Of a stretch of 6,342 nt of DNA, positions 1-4,910 are shown piece by piece; the stretch's first letter is position 1, and every line of letters starts with the position of its first letter. This DNA comes from Thermoplasmata archaeon (lineage in GTDB: Archaea; Thermoplasmatota; Thermoplasmata; JAGHBH01): the NCBI GenBank assembly GCA_030673205.1, contig DAOVJP010000083.1:1-6342 (forward strand), read 5' to 3'. The notes under the pieces are model-generated. The model did no database searches and was not told where the DNA came from. It was given only the letters and a program-made list of their open reading frames with translations. The position numbers were made by a program, and so were the translations under genes.

Positions 1-15
1 CCCATTCTCCACTCC

Positions 16-1068
16 ATGTGCCCGACCCCGCTCGTCTACAGCCAGCGCTTTGCCACCCTGGATTTTGGCCCCGGCCACCCGTTCAGAGGGAAGAGGTTCT
101 CAAGGTTCATGCGGATCGCCCGGGAGACCGGGTTCCTGAACCATGTGGAACTGGTGGAACCGGACGTGGCCACGACAGAGGAGCTTTTGACGGCCCATGA
201 CCATGGTTACTTGGAGCGGGTGATGGAGTTGGCGAAAGAAGAGAAACCGTTGAGCCCGGACACGCCGCTCACACAGGGATCGCCCCTGGCGGCAAAGAGG
301 ATAGTGGGAGGTGTGCTCAAGACAGGGGAGCTGGCACTCGAGAGAGGAGCGGCACTAGGCTTCGGAGGAATGCACCACGCCTATAGGAGCAAAGGAGGAG
401 GGTTCTGCCTGTACAATGACGTGGCCATCCTCATAGAGTGGCTGAAGGAAAGGGGATATGAGAGGATACTCAACCTGGACACCGACGCCCACTGCGGCGA
501 CGGCACCATGGACATGTTCTATGAAGACAGAGAGGTGCTCTACATCAGCCTCCATCAACACCCGGACACGCTGTATCCCGGCACAGGACGGGTGAACCAG
601 GTCGGCCGGGGAAAAGGAGAGGGGTATACCCTCAATCTGCCCATGCCCCCTGACTCCATGACCGAGGAATACAGGAAGGCGTTCGAAAGGATCGTTAGAC
701 CAGTGGTCGAAGAGTTCAGCCCGCAGGTCATCATTCGGAACGGTGGAAGCGACCCTTCCGGATGGGATCTGCTGACATCCCTCGATATGAACATGGAGGG
801 CCTTTCGTTCCTCGGGCAAATGGGCCGGGAACTGGCACAGGCATCGGGCGCGCCCCTCATAGATCTTCTGCTCAGCGGCTATGGAGGAGGGATCGCCGAG
901 GGCTGGCTGGCACTCTGGAGAGGTACGTTGGGAATAGACATGAACATAGAGTTCGATTACATATCCGATCAATCACCGGCGGAAAGGATCGAGGCCGCAA
1001 AGGACCTGGAAAAGATGTTAGATGAGGCCGAGAGGACGTTCTCTCCCTTCTGGTCATCCCTGGGGTAG
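16..1068 (+). CDS. Zn-dependent deacetylase of the histone deacetylase / AcuC / acetylpolyamine amidohydrolase family
   Basis: The 350-residue protein spans the full arginase-fold deacetylase domain. Visible family motifs are the His-His pair H120-H121 in GMHHAYRSKGGGFCLYND, the Asp-x-Asp-x-His zinc motif DTDAHCGDG (D155, zinc ligands D157 and H159), the third zinc ligand D246 in GGSDPSGWD, and the transition-state Tyr Y289 in SGYGGG. All catalytic positions are present, so it should be active. The family removes acetyl groups from lysine side chains or polyamines; bacterial AcuC deacetylates acetyl-CoA synthetase. The substrate cannot be read from sequence. Neighbouring acyl-CoA genes make control of an acyl-CoA enzyme plausible, but this is inference. 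The N-terminus (LVYSQRF...DFGPGHPF) matches where the family usually begins, so ATG 16 is reasonable. No clear ribosome-binding site is visible in the 15 bases upstream, and the frame is open to the window edge, so a slightly earlier start is possible. Confidence 0.9.
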   Translation: MCPTPLVYSQRFATLDFGPGHPFRGKRFSRFMRIARETGFLNHVELVEPDVATTEELLTAHDHGYLERVMELAKEEKPLSPDTPLTQGSPLAAKRIVGGVLKTGELALERGAALGFGGMHHAYRSKGGGFCLYNDVAILIEWLKERGYERILNLDTDAHCGDGTMDMFYEDREVLYISLHQHPDTLYPGTGRVNQVGRGKGEGYTLNLPMPPDSMTEEYRKAFERIVRPVVEEFSPQVIIRNGGSDPSGWDLLTSLDMNMEGLSFLGQMGRELAQASGAPLIDLLLSGYGGGIAEGWLALWRGTLGIDMNIEFDYISDQSPAERIEAAKDLEKMLDEAERTFSPFWSSLG

Positions 1069-1118
1069 GTAGAAGAGGGGGGGGAGGGATCGAGGCGGCA
1101 GCATGGCAAGCAACTCGC

Positions 1119-1139
1119 TATAAGAAATCTTATAATAAG
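1119..1139 (+). promoter_or_regulatory. Probable archaeal promoter (BRE/TATA) of the cobO-mutase unit, with palindrome
   Basis: An isolated AT-rich island sits in an otherwise GC-rich 150 bp gap. AGAAATCTTATAATA (1123-1137) fits the archaeal BRE + TATA pattern CRNAANNTTTAWATA well, which would place transcription start around 1157-1165 and give cobO a leader of about 60 nt. The same bases form a perfect 7+2+7 inverted repeat, TATAAGAAATCTTATA (1119-1134), overlapped by a 5+1+5 one, CTTATAATAAG (1129-1139). A dimeric repressor could bind here, or the palindrome may simply reflect TATA composition. The rest of 1069-1219 has a purine run with eight consecutive G (1077-1084) and no recognisable gene. 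Confidence 0.45.
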
Positions 1140-1222
1140 AGAGCACAATCCTCCAAAGGCGTTACCAGCGATACCGGCTGCTACGACGGGCATGTGCTGG
1201 CCCCGCTCTTCAACGGGAAGTG

Positions 1223-1777
1223 ATGATCACGGCTGACGAAACAGGAGAGAACTTGGAAAGGAGAGGGCTGGTCCAAGTTTATACGGGTACAGGGAAGGGG
1301 AAGACCACGGCGGCCCTGGGGTTGGGTCTGCGCGCCGCCGGCCACGGCTGGAAGGTGTGCATGATACAGTTCATGAAAGGGAAGATAAACTATGGGGAAC
1401 TGGAAGGCGTGGAGAGGGTGGAGGGCATGACGATAGAACAGTTTGGAAGACCGGACTTCGTGGACAAGGAGAACCCCGCCCAGGTGGACATAGACTGGGC
1501 TCGAAAAGGGTTCGAACGGGCCAGGGAGATAATGGCCTCCGGCGAATGTGACATGATCATACTGGACGAGATCAACGTAGCCGTGGATTTCAACCTGTTG
1601 AAAGAAGAGGAGGTGTTGGAGATGATACGGAACAGGCCAGCACATCTCGAGGCCATATTGACGGGCCGCTACGCATCCCCCGGGATCATCAACATCGCAG
1701 ACCTGGTGAGCGTGGTCTCCGAGGTGAAACACCCCTATATGGAAAATATACCTGCCAGGGAGGGCATAGACTTTTGA
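1223..1777 (+). CDS. cobO: Cob(I)yrinic acid a,c-diamide / corrinoid adenosyltransferase (CobO/BtuR/CobA type)
   Basis: The enzyme transfers the adenosyl group of ATP to the cobalt of reduced corrinoids, giving adenosylcobalamin, the cofactor of the mutase encoded just downstream. Residue numbers here are from ATG 1223. The P-loop TGTGKGKTT is at residues 21-29, followed by the family motifs IQFMKG (48-53), the Walker-B-like MIILDEIN (111-118), LTGR (146-149), and the C-terminal EVKHPY...IPAREGIDF typical of BtuR/CobO. The 184-residue length is normal. The start is ambiguous. GTG 1220 and ATG 1223 are adjacent with only a weak GGGA upstream. TTG 1253 has a better-spaced AGGAG (1243-1247) and would begin the protein as MERRGLVQVYTG, close to where the homologous core begins. 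It lies 36 nt before the mutase catalytic subunit on the same strand and is probably cotranscribed with it. The family is certain; a dedicated role in supplying this mutase is inferred from position. Confidence 0.93.
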   Translation: MITADETGENLERRGLVQVYTGTGKGKTTAALGLGLRAAGHGWKVCMIQFMKGKINYGELEGVERVEGMTIEQFGRPDFVDKENPAQVDIDWARKGFERAREIMASGECDMIILDEINVAVDFNLLKEEEVLEMIRNRPAHLEAILTGRYASPGIINIADLVSVVSEVKHPYMENIPAREGIDF

Positions 1778-1811
1778 GAAGGGGCGATAACAGTTCTGAG
1801 AAGGGGCGATA
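1775..1811 (+). repeat. 15-bp perfect direct repeat covering the cobO stop and the mutase ribosome-binding site
   Basis: TGAGAAGGGGCGATA occurs at 1775-1789 and again at 1797-1811, offset by 22 nt. The first copy begins with the TGA stop codon of cobO. The second lies 2 nt before the ATG of the mutase catalytic subunit and supplies its Shine-Dalgarno-like purines (AGGGGCGAT, resembling AGGAGGTGAT). It looks like a 22-bp tandem duplication whose last seven bases have diverged. The first copy is followed by no ATG, so only the second can serve initiation of the annotated gene. Confidence 0.85.
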
Positions 1812-1813
1812 CG

Positions 1814-3481
1814 ATGTGTGACCTAGAAAAGATATCGGAAGAGAAGCGGAGATGGGAGAAGGACGTGCTAGGCCCGGCCATGGGGCGATGGTCGGAGAGG
1901 ATGGAGGAGTTCATCACCACATCCAGTGTTCCTATGAACAGACTCTGCACCCCATTGGATGTGAAAGAAGGGTATATGGAAAAGCTCGGCTTCCCCGGCT
2001 CATACCCATTCACCAGGGGAGTGCAGCCCACCATGTACCGGGGCAGACTATGGACCATGCGTCAGTTCGCCGGTTTCGGCACGGCCGAAGAGACGAATCA
2101 ACGATACAAATATCTCTTGGACCATGGAGAGACCGGCCTCTCGGTGGCCTTCGACTATCCCACCCTTTACGGCCACGACACCGACCATCCGCTGGCAGAG
2201 GGAGAGTTCGGCAAATGCGGCGTGGCCATCTCGTCATTGAAGGATATGGAGATACTCTTCGGCGGCATCCCCGTGGACGAGGTGACCACCTCCATGACCA
2301 TCAACGGCCCCGCGGCCATAGTATGGGCCTTCTACATCGCCATGGCGGAGAAACGCGGCATCCCTTCCACAGCCATCGGAGGCACCATCCAGAACGACAT
2401 ACTCAAGGAGTACATAGCCCAGAAATCCTTCATCTATCCCCCTGCGCCCTCCATCCGCCTCATAGTGGACACCTTCGAGTATGGATACAAACACGTGCCC
2501 AGGTGGAACACCATATCCATATCTGGATACCACATCCGTGAGGCGGGCTCCACCGCAGTCCAGGAACTAGCCTTTACCCTCGCGGATGGTCTGGCCTATG
2601 TAAAGGCCGCAATGGACAGAGGGCTGGACATAGACGATTTCGCCCCTCGCCTCTCCTTCTTCTTCAACGCCCACAACGATCTGTTCGAAGAGATAGCCAA
2701 ATACCGTGCGGCCAGACGCATATGGGCCAGGGAGATGAAGGACACGTTCGGCGCGAAGGACCCGCGTTCATGGCTGCTGCGATTCCACACGCAGACCGCC
2801 GGGTGCTCTCTCACCGCCCAGCAGCCAGAGGTGAACCTGGTGCGTGTCACCATACAGGCCCTGGCCGCCATAATGGGCGGCACCCAATCATTGCATACCA
2901 ATTCCATGGACGAGGCCCTCGCCCTCCCGTCGGAAAAGGCGGTGCGGCTCGCACTGCGCACCCAACAGGTGATAGCGCACGAGAGCGGCGTGGCGAACAC
3001 CATCGATCCGCTCGGAGGATCATATTTCGTGGAATGGATGACAGACCACATGGAAGAAGAAACGTACAAATATTTCGACAGGATAGAGAGTCTAGGAGGC
3101 GTGCTCAAAGCCATAGACCGGGGTTTCTTCCAGAAAGAGATAGCGGACGCCGCCTACCGGTACCAGAAAGAGATAGAGAGCAAGAAGCGCGTGATCGTGG
3201 CGGCGAACGATTTCATATTGGAAGAGAAGCTGGAGATACCGCTGTTGGAGATGGACCCGAAAGGAGAACGTGTACAACTGGACAGGTTGGACCGTTTGCG
3301 TAAAGAGAGGGATGGCAAGAAAACAGAGAAGATGCTGGCCCGCCTGCAAAGGGCGGCGGAAGGCGAAGAGAACCTCATGCCATACATCCTGGACGCGGTC
3401 AAGAGCTATGCCACCCTCGGAGAGTGCGCCGACACACTAAGGGACGTTTTTGGTGAGTACACAGAGCCCAGCGTGTTCTAG
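1814..3481 (+). CDS. B12-dependent acyl-CoA mutase, catalytic (large) subunit; methylmalonyl-CoA mutase family with isobutyryl-CoA mutase-type active site
   Basis: The 555-residue protein is the TIM-barrel, acyl-CoA-binding half of an adenosylcobalamin mutase and lacks the C-terminal B12 domain, which is encoded separately at 4458-4862. It aligns without gaps to the N-terminal part of Propionibacterium methylmalonyl-CoA mutase, as I recall that sequence, at a constant offset of four. R78, T81 and R83 match Arg82, Thr85 and Arg87; Q193 matches Gln197; Y239-H240 match Tyr243-His244. Two specificity residues differ: F85 replaces Tyr89 (RQFAGFG) and Q203 replaces Arg207 (KEYIAQKSFIYPP). Arg207 pairs with the free carboxylate of methylmalonyl/succinyl-CoA, and Phe/Gln is the pair reported for isobutyryl-CoA mutase. 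A112 occupies the place of the Asp diagnostic of 2-hydroxyisobutyryl-CoA mutase. I therefore favour isobutyryl-CoA/n-butyryl-CoA mutase (icmA-like) over mcmA/mutB, although automated annotation would say methylmalonyl-CoA mutase large subunit. ATG 1814 follows AGGGGCGAT at good spacing. Confidence 0.93.
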   Translation: MCDLEKISEEKRRWEKDVLGPAMGRWSERMEEFITTSSVPMNRLCTPLDVKEGYMEKLGFPGSYPFTRGVQPTMYRGRLWTMRQFAGFGTAEETNQRYKYLLDHGETGLSVAFDYPTLYGHDTDHPLAEGEFGKCGVAISSLKDMEILFGGIPVDEVTTSMTINGPAAIVWAFYIAMAEKRGIPSTAIGGTIQNDILKEYIAQKSFIYPPAPSIRLIVDTFEYGYKHVPRWNTISISGYHIREAGSTAVQELAFTLADGLAYVKAAMDRGLDIDDFAPRLSFFFNAHNDLFEEIAKYRAARRIWAREMKDTFGAKDPRSWLLRFHTQTAGCSLTAQQPEVNLVRVTIQALAAIMGGTQSLHTNSMDEALALPSEKAVRLALRTQQVIAHESGVANTIDPLGGSYFVEWMTDHMEEETYKYFDRIESLGGVLKAIDRGFFQKEIADAAYRYQKEIESKKRVIVAANDFILEEKLEIPLLEMDPKGERVQLDRLDRLRKERDGKKTEKMLARLQRAAEGEENLMPYILDAVKSYATLGECADTLRDVFGEYTEPSVF

Positions 3482-3510
3482 GCCGCCTTGTGATCTGACC
3501 ACTAAATATC
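3482..3510. other. 29-bp convergent junction between mutase catalytic subunit and meaB
   Basis: Only 29 bases separate the TAG of the plus-strand mutase gene from the TGA of minus-strand meaB. No hairpin or T-tract able to act as a bidirectional terminator is visible, although CTAAATATCT (3502-3511) is a short AT-rich patch. Transcripts from the two arms probably overlap at their 3' ends. Confidence 0.6.
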
Positions 3511-4452
3511 TCATCGGTCCCGAAGCCGCCCCAGCACCTCTTCCGCTGCGGAATAGGGGTCCAACTCCAGCTGCATTATCCTATCCAATAGCGCGTCCAG
3601 TTCTTCCCGTTCCACTCCTTTCTCCAGAACATGTCTGCTGATCTCCTCGCGAACTATCGCCAGGAGTTCCAGTTCCGCCCGTTGTTTGAGCCCTTGTTCC
3701 AACATGCCGCTCTCTTTCAGATAGGCCATGTGTTCCTGGGCCTTGTCCACCACTTCCTCTATTCCAACGCCATCCCTGGCCACGGTCTCCATTACGGGGG
3801 GCTGCCACCCTTCTTTGTCGGGGTTCAACTCCAACATGGTCTGGAGTTCTCTCATGGTCCTTTCCACGCCATCCCTGTCGGCCTTGTTCACCACGAAGAT
3901 GTCCCCTATCTCCAGTATACCAGCCTTCACCGCCTGTATGTCGTCACCCATGCCGGGTGCCTCCACGATGATGGTGGTATGGGCGGTCCTAACGATATCC
4001 ACCTCTGATTGGCCGGCGCCCACGGTCTCCACCAATATGATGTCCTTTCCATAGGCGTCCAGTATGCGGATGAAATCGTTCGTTCCCCTCGCCAGTCCAC
4101 CCAGTTTCTTCCGGGTGCCCATGCTTCGGATGAACACCCGTTTGTCCATGGCCACCGTGCTCATCCTTATGCGGTCCCCCAGGAACGCGCCGCCTGTGAA
4201 AGGGGAGGAGGGGTCCACGGCCACGATGCCCACTGTCTTGTTCCTCTTCAAAAATTCCAGGGCCAGTTTGTCGACCAGGGTGCTCTTTCCGGTGCCAGGA
4301 GGGCCGGTTATGCCGACGATATGCGCCTTCCCGGTGTGAGGGTGGAGCTCTGCCAGGGCTTTTTTTGCTTCGGGGGCGCCGCTCTCCACCAATGTCATGA
4401 GGCGCGCCACCGCCCTCCTATCCCCTCCTAATATCCTGGGAACGAGGTCCAT
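3511..4452 (-). CDS. meaB: MeaB/ArgK-family GTPase, acyl-CoA mutase chaperone
   Basis: This G3E P-loop GTPase uses GTP hydrolysis to gate transfer of adenosylcobalamin into B12-dependent acyl-CoA mutases and to help remove inactivated cofactor. The 313-residue protein shows Walker A GPPGTGKST (50-58), the family signature VDPSSPFTGGAFLGDRIRM (79-97), RSMGTRKKLGGLA (109-121), the switch region ETVGAGQSE (142-150), PGMGDDIQA (166-174) and the base-specificity motif NKAD (189-192). A helical C-terminus ends in DPYSAAEEVLGRL, as in MeaB. I use ATG 4452 rather than the longer in-frame ATG 4533. ATG 4452 sits 5 nt after the stop of the B12-binding subunit, has a good Shine-Dalgarno (GAGGAGCTGA) and gives the normal family length, whereas the longer form adds 27 unconserved residues inside the upstream gene. 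The tight coupling to the B12-binding subunit supports the chaperone role. It is a free-standing protein, not fused as in IcmF. Confidence 0.93.
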   Translation of the reverse strand: MDLVPRILGGDRRAVARLMTLVESGAPEAKKALAELHPHTGKAHIVGITGPPGTGKSTLVDKLALEFLKRNKTVGIVAVDPSSPFTGGAFLGDRIRMSTVAMDKRVFIRSMGTRKKLGGLARGTNDFIRILDAYGKDIILVETVGAGQSEVDIVRTAHTTIIVEAPGMGDDIQAVKAGILEIGDIFVVNKADRDGVERTMRELQTMLELNPDKEGWQPPVMETVARDGVGIEEVVDKAQEHMAYLKESGMLEQGLKQRAELELLAIVREEISRHVLEKGVEREELDALLDRIMQLELDPYSAAEEVLGRLRDR

Positions 4453-4457
4453 TCCGG

Positions 4458-4467
4458 TCAGCTCCTC
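4458..4467 (-). promoter_or_regulatory. meaB: Ribosome-binding site deciding the meaB start
   Basis: Read on the minus strand, GAGGAGCTGA lies just before ATG 4452 and resembles GGAGGTGA. It overlaps the last codons and TGA stop of the B12-binding subunit, implying translational coupling, and supports the short meaB start over ATG 4533. Confidence 0.6.
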
Positions 4468-4862
4468 GCTCCCGGCTCCATCTTCTCCTTGATGAACGTT
4501 ACTATCTCGTCGGTGGGAGTCCCGGGGCCCCATATCTGGGTCATTCCCAGGCCCTTTAATTTCTCGGCATCCTTCTCGGGGATTATTCCGCCGCCGGTGA
4601 CCATTATGTCCTGGGCGTCGTTCTCCCGCAGCAGGTCGAGCACACGTGGGAAGAGGGTCATGTGGGCGCCGGACAGGAGTGAGAGACCTATGACATCCAC
4701 ATCCTCTTGGATGGCGGCCTCGACTATCATCTCCGGTGTCTGATGCAGGCCGGTATAGATGACCTCCATCCCAGCATCCCGTAGCGCCCTAGCAACGATC
4801 TTGGCGCCCCGGTCATGCCCGTCGAGTCCTGGCTTTGCGATCAATACCCTTATCTTTCTCAT
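4458..4862 (-). CDS. B12-binding (small) subunit of the acyl-CoA mutase
   Basis: This 134-residue protein is a single Rossmann-like cobalamin-binding domain that should pair with the catalytic subunit at 1814-3481. The base-off/His-on motif KPGLDGHDRG is complete: K10, D14 and H16 match Lys604, Asp608 and the cobalt ligand His610 of Propionibacterium methylmalonyl-CoA mutase. Also present are GLSLLSGAHM (59-68), TGGGIIPEKD (89-98) and WGPGTPTDEI (111-120), which line the nucleotide tail pocket. The size is close to IcmB and to archaeal small mutase subunits (mcmA2). ATG 4862 is preceded by CGAGGGGATAAC, a good ribosome-binding site. It lies 42 nt after the acyl-CoA dehydrogenase and 5 nt before meaB on the same strand, so it is expressed with them and not with its own catalytic partner. 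The B12 domain does not set substrate specificity, so it fits either a methylmalonyl- or an isobutyryl-type mutase. Confidence 0.93.
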   Translation of the reverse strand: MRKIRVLIAKPGLDGHDRGAKIVARALRDAGMEVIYTGLHQTPEMIVEAAIQEDVDVIGLSLLSGAHMTLFPRVLDLLRENDAQDIMVTGGGIIPEKDAEKLKGLGMTQIWGPGTPTDEIVTFIKEKMEPGARS

Positions 4863-4910
4863 GTTATCCCCTCGTAACTCGTATCTTTCTCGTCATACTA
4901 TCCCTCATAA
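4846..4910 (-). repeat. Imperfect tandem duplication of the B12-subunit translation start region
   Basis: On the minus strand, copy 1 (4910-4877) reads TTATGAGGGATAGT-ATG-ACG-AGAAAGATACGAGT. Copy 2 (4877-4846) reads TTACGAGGGGATAAC-ATG-AGAAAGATAAGGGT. Apart from a 1-nt and a 3-nt indel, most positions match, including the purine-rich ribosome-binding site, the ATG and AGAAAGATA. Copy 1 begins at the end of the dehydrogenase gene and includes its TGA stop. Copy 2 contains the real start of the B12 subunit. Confidence 0.8.
4864..4896 (-). other. 10-codon mini-ORF (decoy start) just before the B12-binding subunit
   Basis: ATG 4896 has its own ribosome-binding site (TGAGGGATAG) and encodes MTRKIRVTRG, followed by TAA ending 1 nt before the real ATG 4862. 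The peptide mimics the true N-terminus MRKIRVLIAK, because it arises from the tandem duplication, but it is in a different frame (34 nt offset). Ribosomes could start here and reinitiate at ATG 4862, or the mini-ORF may be an inert relic. Translation is not shown. Confidence 0.5.

Noticed and set aside
355..972. Long minus-strand ORF opposite the deacetylase
   Set aside because: It has no family resemblance and lies fully antisense to a gene with all catalytic motifs; long antisense frames are expected at this base composition.
1141..1222. Cobalamin riboswitch in the cobO leader
   Set aside because: I looked for a B12 box and the conserved core because of the AdoCbl genes. Only short, unconvincing pairings (AGCACA with TGTGCT, CAGC with GCTG) are present.
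1194..1223. Short leader ORF (GTG 1194) ending TGA that overlaps ATG 1223 as TGATG
   Set aside because: The TGATG overlap looks like gene coupling, but the ORF has only nine codons, no ribosome-binding site and no ATG; the longer open frame behind it also lacks a start.
1181..1732. Long minus-strand ORF opposite cobO
   Set aside because: His/Leu/Val-rich translation with no domain features, antisense to a clear adenosyltransferase.
1852..2541. Overlapping plus-strand ORF within the mutase gene
   Set aside because: Its translation is rich in Arg, His and Pro, as expected of an out-of-frame reading of a GC-rich gene, and has no recognisable motif.
4453..4533. Longer meaB reading from ATG 4533 (27 extra N-terminal residues)
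   Set aside because: It overlaps the B12-subunit gene by 76 nt, the extra residues are unlike the family, and ATG 4452 has a proper ribosome-binding site and gives normal length.
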